64,000 nucleotides of DNA from Chondrosia reniformis (GCA_947172415.1 OX359197.1:1240001-1304000), one strand, 5' to 3'. Counted from the stretch's first letter, positions 10,193 to 22,356 are shown. Program-made: numbers and translations. Notes: generated by a model not told the origin, from the sequence alone.

Positions 10193-11275
10193 CTAGTAGA
10201 CATAAATGTCCAATGTTTCCAGACCTATGTTGTCAATCTGGCTACTCACTCGTTCAACTCCACACCAGCGTACTTCTATATCTTCAGTAGTAGGATTGTC
10301 CAGTGCTACATTAAACCATGGTCTTCCATCGTCAGGACAACAGTTGCTACCTTCATAACAATTGCCTTGCCACATTGTGTAGTTGGTGAACCACTCACCA
10401 AAAATTGGGGGAGAATACTTTGTGGCTGATTCACAGAAATAGTTGTTTCCAACAAAGGAAGGAGGCTGTTGTCCACTTGGAGCACAAGGACAGTTGCCAC
10501 CATTACTTGGGGTTTCTTGATAACCACTAGCGTAAGTCCAGACATGGGTACGATTATTAGGAGGACCTCTTGTTATTTCAAGACCAGATACATATATATC
10601 ATTAATGGATTCAGTTGTTGCTGCAAATGCAATTGTATCTCCTCCGCTGTGAGCATACCCCACTGCTCTACCACAGATATTACTGTACTCTACACCTTCA
10701 GATGGGTAATATACAGAATTGCATGGTTGAGTAGAAATAGTGCTGTTATGTCTGCCACACATAGTTGTACCATTGACTTCATACTTAGTAAGATTACTGG
10801 GACAGGTATCTGATACACTGGTATCCAGATAGGCTATACGCATAACTCCTCTCACTCCACATGCAGTGGTATCCATATCACAGTAGACTTGTTGAGGAGA
10901 TGATTTAGTGGAGATCCAATAGAGACCAGAAGGACAAAGGTTATTGTTCTGGTAGACATCACGGCAGGAAGAAGCAGACTGGTCTTGAGTGGAGCCAATA
11001 CAAGGAGAACTTGATGGAGAAGGACTTGGTGAAGGTACATAGTAAGTAGTGGTCTCTACGGGAGTTTCTGTAGTTATATAAACTGTTTCAGTGACTGTAG
11101 TAGTAGGTTTGCACTGATTGGATGAACCAGGAGGACCAGGGGGACCAGGAGGACCAGGGGGACCAGGGGGACCAGGGATGATATGCAGTGATGGAAAGTT
11201 ATGGCATTTTCCTTCATTTGAATGAGCATTTACATAAGCAGTCAATGCTAGTACTAGTACATACAGCAGGAACAT
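10193..11275 (-). CDS. Secreted short-chain collagen-like protein
   Basis: A single-exon frame of 360 residues. Residues 1-17 (MFLLYVLVLALTAYVNA) form a signal peptide. Residues 34-51 are five perfect Gly-Pro-Pro triplets. A Thr/Ser/Pro linker follows to about residue 90 (VPSPSPSPSSSP). The fibrinogen-like start SCRDVYQNNNLCPSGLYWIS leads into a cysteine-rich C-terminal domain with YSNICGRAVGYAHSGG, THVWTYASGYQE, NCPCAPSG, FVGNNYFCES and TEDIEVRWCGVE, ending LDIYVY. This layout matches the collagen-like proteins with a conserved C-terminal trimer-type domain known from sponges and cnidarians. It shares the whole C-terminal domain with 14887-16390. It is probably an extracellular matrix component. 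Its collagen part is too short for a long fibre. Confidence 0.9.
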   Translation of the reverse strand: MFLLYVLVLALTAYVNAHSNEGKCHNFPSLHIIPGPPGPPGPPGPPGPPGSSNQCKPTTTVTETVYITTETPVETTTYYVPSPSPSPSSSPCIGSTQDQSASSCRDVYQNNNLCPSGLYWISTKSSPQQVYCDMDTTACGVRGVMRIAYLDTSVSDTCPSNLTKYEVNGTTMCGRHNSTISTQPCNSVYYPSEGVEYSNICGRAVGYAHSGGDTIAFAATTESINDIYVSGLEITRGPPNNRTHVWTYASGYQETPSNGGNCPCAPSGQQPPSFVGNNYFCESATKYSPPIFGEWFTNYTMWQGNCYEGSNCCPDDGRPWFNVALDNPTTEDIEVRWCGVERVSSQIDNIGLETLDIYVY

Positions 11276-11384
11276 CTTACAGCTACAGGTGGAGCTTGGC
11301 TGATATATCTGAGATTGCTGTATTCCCTCAAGATACTATAACTGTTTGATTTGTTCTCTGAAGCAGAGAATGAAACTGGACTCA

Positions 11385-11392
11385 TATTTATA
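11385..11392 (-). promoter_or_regulatory. TATA box of the collagen-like gene
   Basis: TATAAATA on the minus strand, about 110 bases upstream of the ATG at 11275. Confidence 0.5.
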
Positions 11393-12739
11393 CTCTTCTA
11401 AGGAATTTTATTAATCATGGAGTGATTTCTGTACGGGCCCTAAAGGGAAAACTATTTTATAATTAGGGGCTGTGTGTATATTGCTTTCCAAAGTGCACAC
11501 ACCTTCTATATGTATGCATGTTCCCACTGTAAATTCATGATTAGGGGGTACCCCAGTATATCTTATATCTTATCTTATCTATGGAACCTCCTTCAATAAA
11601 TTGAATGTTTGACATAGACAGACAGTTTTAATTCTATTTGCTATATATCAACATCTTTATATAGCTAATGTAAATATTTTTTGGGGCGCCCTTATAACAG
11701 AAATTTATGAACGTATGGCTTCTGTGTATATCTGTCACCAAAATGGCGGACGCTCGGCTGGCTTTCGTTTTCTAGCTTAAAATTAACGTTCTCTTCCTTA
11801 GTGCCGAACATAGAACAAGCGAAAAGGATTTAAAAACCACCTTTACTAATACTATGTAACGTAAAGCATGCACAAAACGTTTTCTACGAGATATGGCCTT
11901 GAAATTGGGGGCAATCAAGCAACGACCGGACTATACATTCATACTATATGCATTGTTACTATATTATAACTTGCTCACAAGGACAATTGGTGATCCTTAA
12001 CATATATATGGTACAAGTAATAGGGTCAGATGTAATTATATTAGTTACAGTCATCCTCAAATGCAAAATGCAGTGCGAAACATCCATCAGATGAGTAGTA
12101 TACCATCTATATCCCAGACACTGTCAGAACACAAAAGCAGGTTCATATTGGCAGGTAGGACTTGATAGAAAACCATGCATTTAAGCTCTTTATATCCCAT
12201 AGGCAGAGCAAATTTGTGAGATTGGATGATGTCACAAGCAGTACAGTCTTACACCCTGGATCAATAATGTTCACTGGGGAGGGGGACGATAGAAGGTAGA
12301 TGTAGGTATGTAAAAGTGAGTGATTACATACGAATAACAGACTCTATATATATGAAAAATTTAGCATTCATGCAAGACAAGCTTATAATTATGATATTTT
12401 GAATTATTAAAATATTAACTACTTCCTAAGTGAAACTGTATATGTATATAATTAGTTCAAAGTTGGTGTCATCTATTTATTAAGGCACTTTGAATAATAT
12501 GTCAAATATTTAGCATTAATATGATACAGGACAAGATATAGACTTGTTACGATTCAGTTAAAATTCAACATTAAGAAATAATAACCCCTTATATACCAGA
12601 CCGGATATAATCACCAGATCTACGTATCTACGTACCCACCTACATAAACAATTATCTGTAATTTAAACCTTTATTAGTGTCTCATGGGCCCAGCTGGCCT
12701 AGTGCTAGTTTCTTTTGTATGCACGTGTCACTTAAATAA

Positions 12740-12873
12740 ACTGTTTTTATTATTATTATTATTATTATTATTGCCACTCAGAAGGGGAACGCGATGTCCA
12801 TCATGTCAACAATGAACTAAACAAATTTATATTTTTATTATTATTTATCCATTATCCATTATCCATTGTAAAG

Positions 12874-12906
<33 letters not shown>

Positions 12907-12958
12907 TATTATTATTATTATTATCATAAAATTTAAATTTACAATGGATAATGGATAA

Positions 12959-12993
<35 letters not shown>

Positions 12994-13000
12994 CATTATT
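12740..13000. repeat. ATT/TAA microsatellite with large palindrome
   Basis: Runs of (TTA), (TAA) and (ATT) surround TCCATTATCCATTGTAAA near 12850 and its inverted partner TTTACAATGGATAATGGA near 12938-12955, giving an inverted repeat of more than 60 bases per arm when the microsatellite runs are counted. The low-complexity poly-isoleucine frames over it are not genes. Confidence 0.8.
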
Positions 13001-13176
13001 ATATACATATATAAGTCAGAATCATCAAGATTACGACTATTATATATGCCCAACAAAGTGACCAAGTAATTCGAGAGTGTGGACATGTCATATATATGGC
13101 AGCCCCACGAGTTTTAACTTGTTACTTGTTAAGATTAAAGACATTATAGATATCTGCAAAATGTACATGACTGTAG

Positions 13177-13276
13177 ATCTTGTCATTCCTACCAATGAAG
13201 ATATAGAAGTACGCTGGTGTGGATATCCAAATGATAATGACAATACAGGCTTGGAACTTTTGGAACTATTTACATA
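13177..13276 (+). pseudogene. Decayed C-terminus of a collagen-like gene
   Basis: The plus strand reads VIPTNEDIEVRWCGYPNDN and then a tail with GLELLELFTYI. This parallels NPTTEDIEVRWCGVE... GLETLDIYVY at the end of the intact minus-strand gene. No upstream domain remains in frame. It is an inverted partial copy. Confidence 0.75.
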
Positions 13277-13879
13277 TATATTAATGCAATTTCTCAGACT
13301 GATCATATTAAATCGATTTTGCATACCCTTTATTATGCATTTTGTGCAACATGCAATGTCATCATTTAATTCATTTGTTCCCTCAAAATATGTCAGATAA
13401 ATCAGAAATCGGATAAAAAGTATCTTCTATATTACCGTGTATATATATATGTACCTATATGCTTCACTATACATAGATAGAATATACACATAATATATGG
13501 AACATCAGTCAGTTTACCTTCCTCACTTGTAAAGAAAAGCATGGAGTTACACTGTATAATTGAACAATTTGGTACATGTATATAAGAGGATAATATAAGT
13601 ACATGCAGATAGTAAAGGTTTTAGAGAGTTCCATTTATTTAGTAACCTGCAGCTTACAAACTCTTTCCTTCACCATCTTCAAATAAATCCACTTTTCTCT
13701 TGTCACAAGCTTCCTTAATTAAAGGAGAGTGTTACTCCTTTGGGTTCGATAAGTGACCTCATGTACATCCCACCACTAATTCAACATAAACCATGTATAG
13801 TTTGAGTTAAACCAAGTATAAACACTAGACTGGCCAACCTAGGGTAACCGGCTCTAAAAACTTGGATGTTAAATTATAT

Positions 13880-14265
13880 TTTCATAGCATACTTGCACTG
13901 TTTATGCTTAGATATGAATGTCTCATAGCTATATATAACGCATAGCATCAATCTGTACAACCAGTAGTAACTGCCACATTAGTGACTATGTAGTCTCCTC
14001 ATAACCTTTGCTATTTTCTCTCATATATCCTCTTATCTTTACTATATAGTATTTTATCTAGTTGAATAATTTGCATCTCTTGCTGTCTATTTTAATTCTC
14101 TTGTCTCTAGGTGCATCGTTGTTTGCATGTTTTATTGCCTAATAATATTATCATACATTCTGCATAATATCAACGCTCCATGGAATTGATGAAAAGTATC
14201 ATTAAATTATGCATTTAAAAGGCTCTACGTATGCTTTGTTTAGCTGTCATTGATCACGGAGGAAC
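13880..14265. repeat. Second copy of block 1-383
   Basis: Aligned to the start of the window from TTTCATAGCATACTTGCACTG to GATCACGGAGGAACA, with several substitutions and small indels. Non-coding. Confidence 0.85.
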
Positions 14266-14273
14266 ACCATTCA

Positions 14274-14480
14274 CTAATGGTGGCACTAGATTCAATAATG
14301 AATACCAAGGGGGTACGTCGACACTATTCACTAGTGAATACTGTCCTAGGAGGGACACTATATTCACTGAAATTTAAGTAACTTAACCATATATACATTT
14401 CTGTGTTTGGGCGCACCATTCCTACTTCAGCTTGGTGTGCCCAAACACAGAAGTGTATGGTTAAGTTACTTAAATTTCAG
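14274..14480. repeat. Nested palindromes, MITE-like
   Basis: Short palindromes CCATTCACTAATGG and TATTCACTAGTGAATA are followed by a roughly 50-base inverted repeat. The left arm is GAAATTTAAGTAACTTAACC...TTCTGTGTTTGGG and the right arm ends CTTAAATTTC. The CCCAAACACAGAAGTG part recurs alone near 28035. The design is that of a foldback or miniature transposon. Confidence 0.65.
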
Positions 14481-14886
14481 TATATATGCAACTTCTGTAT
14501 GATTAGCCTTATCATGTAATCACTGTCTTGTTTCGATACTTTTTGCAGATGCATTAGTGAACACTGCCATTCCTACATCTAACATCATTTTTGTAAATAT
14601 TTTTTAATATTTATTTGTAAATTAATGTTTTAATTCTTAGACTACTTATTACATGTGCTTATATATACAGTATATATATATATGGAAAACTACAGTACAT
14701 CCACACTTATGGATTTTCAAACATATTTGTACTGATTCAAGTTCCTGTTTTGTGTTATAAAATTATACTGAAAATGTGCATGTCCTAATATGGTAAAATT
14801 TAATGAAGCCAATTCCAATTAGAGGAAGCTTTATTATAAGGTTAAAGGTTAATTGTTAATTGCTTTGCTACAATACTTACAGAAGA

Positions 14887-16390
14887 ATGAGAGAAAACAA
14901 AGTCTTTCTTGCAATAGTGTTTGCCTTTGTCTGCACCTATCAGTTATGTGAACCTCAAAGTGCTAAAACTGTAAACTTGACAGTATGTGAAGGTCCTACT
15001 AACTTTACCATAGCTCCCTCCAATAAAGAGACTATTGTAGTGATACAAAGTATATGCAGCGAAATGAAGGGAGAAAAGGGTGAGCAAGGACCTAGAGGAC
15101 CAGTAGGGCCAAGGAAGGGCATACCTGGAGACAAAGGTGCGAAAGGTGAGCCTGGTAGCAATAAGGGACAAAAGGGAGAGAAAGGGATAGTAGGCAAGAG
15201 TGTCAAAGGTGGACCTGGCGAGAAGGGATCCAGGTAAGAGAGGAGAAAAGGGTGTCATTGGAAATGGAGGACCTAAAGGTGATCAGGGATCAAGGGGAGA
15301 AAATGGTAATGACGGAAGGCAAGGAATAAAAGGGAATATGGGAGAGAAGGGACAGAAAGGTGAAATTGGTGCTACAGGTTCAAAGGGAAGTCTGGGGAGA
15401 GAAGGCTATGCAGGCGCTAAGGGAGAAAAGGGAGATAGGGGTGATAATGGTTATGGAACAAAGGGTGAGAAGGGTAATATAGGACTTACTGGACAAAAAG
15501 CAGAAAAAGGTTCAAAGGGTGAACCTGCCACACTTCAGAATGTTTTAGATTCCCTTTATGATTTGGGTACCTTAAATTGTAGATCTGGAAAGATTACTGG
15601 GGCTTCCTGTAAAGATATATTTGACAATGATCCGACGTGTAGACCTGGATATTACCAAATAGGAGATATTACAACTGGTTTGTTTTGGCAATACTGCAAT
15701 GAGAATATAGTACTATGTGGTAGTGAAGGGGGTTGGAGGCTAATGGCTAATATTAACATGACCAATCCGGAGGCAAACTGCCCCTCCTCTCTTAGAGTGA
15801 TCACTAGCACCCACCCACCCAGAAGAGCATGTGCTCGTACTGTCGATTACGGTTGTTCTGAAGTGACATTCCCGGTACACGATCTACAGTATACCGAAGT
15901 GTGTGGGCATGTAAGAGGATATCAGCACGGTAACCCGGATGCGTTTAGAAACTATGGGCAGAAAACCTGGTATGCTGATGGAATAGCCATAACACATGGT
16001 ACTCCAAGGAAACATCTTTGGTCTTATGTTGCAGGTGTGGCAGAGGACAGTTTTTATCTTGATAATGGCTGTCCATGTGCTGTAAATAGAACATTCAGCT
16101 ACTTGAAGCCATTTATTGGAAGCAATTATTTCTGTGAATCTGGAGTAACTCTTTCAGTTATAGTGATGGATCAAAAAGGACATCCACAGAAAACCTATTG
16201 GAATGATCCTTTGTGGGACGGTCAGGGTTGCCCCACTAACAATCAATGTTGTGCTCCAGGAAATTATGGCTGGTTTTATAGAAATTTGAATAATATGACT
16301 TCAGAAGACATCACTGTTCATTGGTGTGGAGATGAAAATAGAGGAAAAGAGGATGTCTATACTGATATAGTAGAGATTTATGTTCGCTGA
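14887..16390 (+). CDS. Secreted collagen-like protein, frame-shifted
   Basis: I place the start at ATG 14887 (MRENKVFLAIVFAFVCTYQL, a signal peptide). A leader with SICSEMKGEKGEQGPRGP opens Gly-X-Y repeats. The frame ends at TAA 15235 but continues from the +1 frame near 15229. It runs through about 35 more Gly-X-Y triplets to GSKGEPATLQN, then the cysteine-rich C-terminal domain: SCKDIFDNDPTCRPGYYQIG, YTEVCGHVRGYQHGN, KHLWSYVAGVAE, FIGSNYFCESG, DPLWDGQGC and SEDITVHWCG, ending VEIYVR. The Gly spacing around the break (GEK-G..PGKRGEK) is restored by two extra bases, so a 2-base loss in a C run at GGATCCAGG is the simplest cause. It could be a real null allele or a sequence error. Its partner is the gene at 10193-11275. 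Confidence 0.8.
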
Positions 16391-17612
16391 ACATATATAC
16401 CTTGTTACACAACAGTATACTGAGTCTAACTTTATAGCTAACTAATTACTACAGTATGAATAGGTCTAGCTAGTATATACGTATATAGCATGAACGTTAA
16501 GAAGGTCATCACACTGCTTGTATACACATGTATGACTGCATTCCCGATGCATAATATTTGGTAATTAATTATATAACAAATGATCAATTATTATACCAAT
16601 ACTCTAAAGTATAGCATGTAAGAAAAATGGTGTGTTGATTATTATGCATTTACAGCAAAATGTACCATGATGGTTTATTGTAATGTAGCGGAGAAGAAGA
16701 AAAGTATCCTTTGCTGCTAATTATATATAAGTATACGTATGCACAATCAAATGAGCATTAACATATACGTATATATATATCATGCATGGTCAGCCAAGTT
16801 CTGATCTGCAAGATGTTCCTACTATATATGTATATACGTAAGTACTAGCATTAACTACTATCTCAGATTGTTTTTCTCACTCCTACGCCATACACCATGT
16901 TTGGTAAGAGATAGTGCAAATATATTAAAACTTAGTGGTCATCAAGATTTGCAATAAAAATGCCTATATATATAGAAAGTATTTGTTGTCCCATTGATCT
17001 CCATTATTTGCATATATATTACATTATTTTGTCATGTTCTAAGAAATAAAAATAAAAATAAAAATGATTGATATCAAATTCAATACATCATTATTTCCCC
17101 AACAATGTAGCACAAAATGAGAATTTGAGGAACTACGGACACAGGAGTGGTAAAATCTTATAGTGAAACTACCATGCATGAATAAAGTCCTGGTAAGGTT
17201 AATAAGGTTAATATATAAATGTGGAAATATATGGGATGATTAGCAACGTGGTTTTTCCTGGACCAATGATCAAAAATAATTTGACTACATGAGAAATATT
17301 TTCTTGATAATATTTAAGTTCTTTGATAGCTGACTTCTTGACAGTGATGGCGGATAGCTAGTACTTGATTGTAACTTTAATATAATATAGTCACTTGGAT
17401 CTCTTATAATTGTAACTTGTACTATGTGTATGTATGTATATACATGGTCAAACAACTATAATTAAGTGGCTAGTTTATTGATAATTTTCACTTCTAAGAG
17501 CCCGTGCCTAAGAGTGTGTGTTTGCATGCATGTACTTGTGTGCATGTGTGTTGAATTCCTCACTATACATATGCAAGCATAATTATTATATATTCTACTG
17601 TATTTTATATAG
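16391..17612. other. AT-rich spacer, nothing recognised
   Basis: An R1-like tail fragment (AAGTATAGCATGTAAGAAAAATGGTG) lies near 16612. I looked for earlier Sema-domain exons of the following plexin-like gene and saw none I could support. Confidence 0.45.
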
Positions 17613-18180
17613 ACATTTACAAAGTACAATTTATCTCAATGTAAACTGAGTGGCATATCTTCATTTAATCGTCATAAAGTTGGACCAAAAAGGTTGACAA
17701 ACTCCTATAGTGATCCACCAGGGCCTTGCCTAGTAATGCCTCTTCATAAGGAGACTCCACTGCTTACCTTATCAATGATATCTGTTACAGCATCCATTGC
17801 TGTGAGGATAGACAGTGCAGTAGTTGTCCTTGTGGGCACACAACAAGAAGTTAGAAAGGTAACTACATATATATGTATATATGCTACTTGTGTGATGACA
17901 GCGTGTAATATGTAATATATGTATATACATATTGATGAATCTATAAAGTGTATACAGTATATACGTATGTTCATAAGATTTTGCATTAACACACAGAGAC
18001 AACTTGAAGTAACTGTTATATTTATGTTTAGATGATAAATGCAAACCTCCATCTATATTTACATACAGTACGTTGGTGTATGTATCAATATAAAGTCATT
18101 GACAGTACGTGGTTATATATGTATTTTACATACACATTATACAGTATACAGTGTGCAATTTAAGCACCCCTTTGAACAAT

Positions 18181-18214
18181 AAAAAATCTGGACACTGGGA
18201 GAGCCAGATTTTTT
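18181..18214. repeat. Small perfect hairpin
   Basis: AAAAAATCTGG and CCAGATTTTTT flank a loop of about 12 bases, in an intron of the plexin-like gene. No function is evident. Confidence 0.5.
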
Positions 18215-19008
18215 CGTATAAGTTTACGTACATGTCCAGGTACTGATTGGGTTAAAGTATGTATGTATGTACATGTAATTTATATGAAGTGATAGGGAGT
18301 AATTTTAGTTATGTTCATTATGATAGCTCCAATAAACTTATCTATCATTTTATTTTATATGTACAGTACAATTGTTAATTTATATAGTATACCTTACACT
18401 TCTATTTATTTATTTATAGCATATATACCACTTTCCCATTGAGAAATGCTCAAATTTTACAGACTGTGCATCTTGTATTACAAACAGAGGTAAACTTTGT
18501 GGCTGGTGTTCGCTTGAAAGCAAATGTTCCAGAAGATCTAAGTGTGCTAATAATAACTATTTGTTTCGTTGGGTTCAGTTACAGCTTCAATGTATATATA
18601 ATTGTAGAATTAGTTTTGGACAGTGCAAGTGGCTCATATGCCTATATATTCCCAGCAGATGCAAAACAGATAGTAAGAATAATCAAAAAACGTAACATGT
18701 GTGCATGTACGTTATTTCTAGCCTTCATTTAGTATACGTAGTTTGTAAGGTAATGACATATAAGTAGCTTACTATATATGTATGTATCACTTCTGTTGTG
18801 AGTATATACAAGTTGAATTATAAGTGTATTGTATTGTACTGGGTAATGATTAACTGTTAAGCAAATATTATGTGTATACTATGACATAATATATTTTATA
18901 ATGTTATACATAGGTGATAGTTTTAGGAATATATAGAATAGTAATGAACTGTTAACTCTTAATGATCATCTGTAGATCTTCAACACAGGATTGTTCTCTC
19001 ACACACCT

Positions 19009-19041
19009 CCTCCTCTTCCTCCTCCTCCTCCTCCTCCTCTG
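19009..19041 (+). repeat. CCT repeat acting as polypyrimidine tract
   Basis: A run of (CCT)n is followed by GTTCACCGTGTCAATTAG and then the SSCFANTTTES exon. It would serve as the polypyrimidine tract of that acceptor. Confidence 0.5.
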
Positions 19042-20750
19042 TTCACCGTGTCAATTAGGGACATTGGGCAGAAAGTAGCTGTTTTGCAAATACCACTACA
19101 GAGTCAGATGTACTAGAGTGTTACCCTCCACTCTAATCTGGCCACTACTGCTTATATCCATTTGGGCATACCCCCTTAGGTCCCGGCTGACAAAGTAGCA
19201 CCAGCGTAGAGCACACCCCCACACACATACACACACTATTTGTGTATATGTACTAAGAGAGTAAATACGTTTAATACAGTACCACTGTATTGATTTAATG
19301 ATGTCTGTATATTGTACAGAATGTTCCAAAGGACTGTCCCCAGCTATTCCCCAATCCACTCTCCACTCTTGGTTATCCAGTTCACAGTGGAATGGTCTCT
19401 TCAAATAGAACCCTGAATCTCACTGTCCGAAATCTTGTGAATTATAATGTGAGTTTTCCTATAATAAATTTAAAAGTACACATATACGTACATACATATT
19501 ATTTCAATAAGGTTTTTAAAAACTTAAATGTGAATGGTCTTTTACTTAATATGAACCAGTAACCAGTCAATTACAGCATAGATATACGTAATTACATTTC
19601 TTACTTATAATAACTGCTTCAGATAAACAAGAATTTATCCTTAAATACATATACTTTTCAAGAAGTACATACGTATAAGTGAATACAGTACCACCGAAAA
19701 CTCTTGTATCCTCATTCAAAGCTCTCACTAGCTTTAGTTCTCTATAGGCCTTTACTCTAAAATACGTATGTATACACAGTGAATCACATTCTGAATCAAT
19801 ATATGTGTAGCGGCTTCACTAGCTGGTTCAGTGTTTTTCTATAGTGTTTACTGGTACAAAGAAACTGCTATATACAAAAACAATGCCATATTTATATGTA
19901 CAGTTTTACATTCACATTTCATTATGGCCTTTGCACAGCGTTTATTCAATTAGCCCCTCCTTTATACAGTGTGTAATATATCTTACTGTGTATATATTCT
20001 GTACATACTGGCCATTGACCTTTGTTATGTATTCTAGTGTCTTATGTAGTCAGCAAATACTGTAATTCCTTACTGTACGTAGGTTCATATTGGCTCAGGT
20101 GAAGGCATTTTAGTGGAGGAAATTGGTACAGTCAGGTACAATTCAAACTTTATTAATATCCTGATGTCAAGTCTAGCCTCCATCACACTGACTGTCATAG
20201 TGGTGGTTATAGTACTCATCGTAGTGTGTTTGTTGTGTCACTATAAGAAAAAAATCCAAGAAACCAAAGTGCAGGCATATTAGGGAAATGGAGCAATTTG
20301 AGTTGCAGAAGGAGGTTCTTAACCAGCAAGTAGAAAATGTATTATCACAAATGCATCTCAATTACATGGTTGGTAAAGAAGCATAACATTTGATGAGACT
20401 GTAATAAAACCATACACATTGTGGGAATGTATATATCATAATCAGGACACACCTATTATATACATATGTTAAATATACAGAACTTAGCTATACTTTGTTT
20501 CGATCCATGTAATTGTTGTGTTTCTCTAGAAACTGTCCAAGATGAAAAACAAACAAAAGCAGCCAGTAACTATGAAAATCCATATGATGTTTTGGATTTT
20601 GAAGACCAATTGCCAAAGATGTACATTGAAAAGAGTAACTCGCATGTTTCTGACTCATTTCAATCACAGTATGACTTTGAGAGATATGTAGAAATGACTG
20701 GCAGGAGAGCATCTGATTTAAATTGGGACTTTGATGATCCAAGAGTCTGA

Positions 20751-22040
20751 GCCCTAAGTGGCTTGTAAAACACCTCACAACCTGACTATTGTGCTTTGTG
20801 ATTTGCTAAACATTCCAAAGATAATTATAAATTGTATACACATACATAATATATACCTCTTTAATTTCAAAATCATTAAGTTAAGAATGTAACACTTTTG
20901 TTATGATAATTAATGTCTTAAAGTTAAACTACATAAAAGTTAAACTACATATTATATTATTACATTATCATTCCTTTTATATACATACACATGATGAATT
21001 GCATGCATATATAAATATGTATATAGCATTTTTTACTGTGGAGATCTTTATATATAGTATCCATACAGATACGTATGGCATTACACAATCAAACCTATTT
21101 GTGTAGATTGGAGACTGATAAAGTAATGTTACTTGATCCATATAAACATTACTTGGTCCATATTAACTTTAATAAGAAAGCTTTATTTTAGTCACAAAAT
21201 TGTGGATCATTGAAACAAGGAATTCGAAACTACTATATTTGTTCATTTTGTTCATTGACTTAAAATAAGAGAAAGTTTACATTCAAATAATGAAGTTTGT
21301 CAGCAGACAGTTAAAATATAGTCACTGTTGGAAACTTTAAATGACAATCCAATGAGATCATCTACATAGTTTACAGAGTCTGTTTCTAGCCACTTTTCAT
21401 CAAAATGGATTCAATCTGCACATGTAATATATACAAGAGCAAATCAAATCTGATCAAACATACATATATATATATAGCAAGCTAAACACCAATGTACAAA
21501 TATTCCAAGTCACAATGACAACTGTAGGCCCTGGAACAACTAGCTTTTAAAATTGCTGCATCTAAACATAATATTATGAGGGACAGTGGAAGCTCAAATG
21601 ACCAGTCAGAGAGTGATATGGCCATGTATATACAGCAGGACACAATTAAAGAATAAAGCTATAGCCAGCTTGAAAATGACAAATCAAATTAGGCCAAAAA
21701 CCTGTGTCAAATTAGGCCAAGGCCTTCCTGTTTTCTGGATGAATTCTAATTCCAGTAAATCCATAAGGGTTATATACAACTTACTTTAAAAAGAGCCTGC
21801 ATGCATCTCTCCACTCAGTATATATAGTGAGTGCAATATGCTATTCAGGAGTTTAGATATGTTCCAAACAGTGCAGGCCTTTAAAGTATATATATTGGGA
21901 CTCCTTGATGAACTGCAAGCAGTATGAGAGAGAAAATATAAAATAGAATATTTAGAGTTTTATATACATAATGGTAAATCTGGATCTGAACTCACTTGAG
22001 AATAATTCATCTTCAGTTTGGTTTTGTACTCCTCTTAGTA
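20751..22040. other. 3' flank of plexin-like gene, AT-rich
   Basis: To about 20978 it repeats the start of the window. After that I see only simple words and short chance frames. Confidence 0.5.
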
Positions 22041-22053
22041 TCAACTTCCAACC

Positions 22054-22356
22054 ATGAAAAAGTTGAATCCGGGGCACACCACGCGGAGGTGGGAGTACAT
22101 CGTGCCCCCCACTCCGCCCAGTAGTGCTCCACGTTCTCAGCTAGGAGGGGAGGAAGATGCGCGGGAACGGCTCGGCGTACCTAGCCGCCCTGTGACCAGT
22201 TACTAGATCAAGGTACAAATGCTACGTGTACAATGACCCGACCCTGGCGGACCTCAAACCTTCTTCATTGAGAATCATGACACACCGGCGTAGCACCAGA
22301 GAGCAGTGCGTCACTTTACCTCAAATCAGACCTGCCTTCGTCTGAGATAGGGACCA
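22054..22356. other. GC-rich island, left border of the repeat locus
   Basis: The base composition is far richer in G and C than anything around it. On the plus strand a 50-codon frame (22054-22206) starts MKKLNPGHTTRRWEYIVPPT and ends RPVTSY; GC-rich DNA opens such frames by chance. On the minus strand, TTCCATTCCTTTAG followed by TGGTCCCTATCTCAG (from 22356) and GAG|GTAAAG (22320) make a well-formed 37-base exon. I favour an exon of a minus-strand, probably non-coding, transcript. Confidence 0.35.

Larger units (their letters stand above)
11400..14886. other. Repeat-rich spacer between two collagen-like genes
   Basis: Holds a duplicated flank (12418-12540), a trinucleotide palindrome (12740-13000), a collagen-gene relic (13177-13276), the older half of the 1-383 duplication (13880-14265) and a nested palindrome cluster (14274-14480). 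A slightly GC-richer patch at 11700-11940 with CCAAAATGGCGGACGCTC resembles a promoter or CpG-containing insert, but I see no frame behind it. Confidence 0.5.
17613..20750 (+). pseudogene. Broken plexin-like receptor (Sema end, PSI, TM, short tail)
   Basis: Supported exons: 17613-17858 (end of a Sema domain, SVTASIAVRIDSAVVVLVGT then QQEVRK); 18420 to about 18590 (PSI domain, KCSNFTDCASCITNRGKLCG then WCSLESKCSRRSKC); 19054 to about 19130 (SSCFANTTTESDVLECYPPL, closed by TAA); 19320-19448 (PKDCPQLFPNP... LTVRNL, end of a second PSI and start of an IPT); 20083-20372 (transmembrane ITLTVIVVVIVLIVVCLLCH, then a coiled KE-rich stretch); 20530-20750 (acidic tail). The order is that of plexins. Most Sema, the IPT array and the RasGAP-like domain are missing. 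A one-base frame break sits in an A run at 20246-20255. Loss of function is likely, but a short expressed form cannot be excluded. Confidence 0.65.

Noticed and set aside
12859-13086. Poly-isoleucine frame
   Set aside because: Translation of an ATT/TAA microsatellite.
22054-22206. 50-residue GC-rich plus-strand frame as a gene
   Set aside because: GC-rich DNA opens frames by chance; the minus strand has better exon signals, so it is only mentioned under the island.
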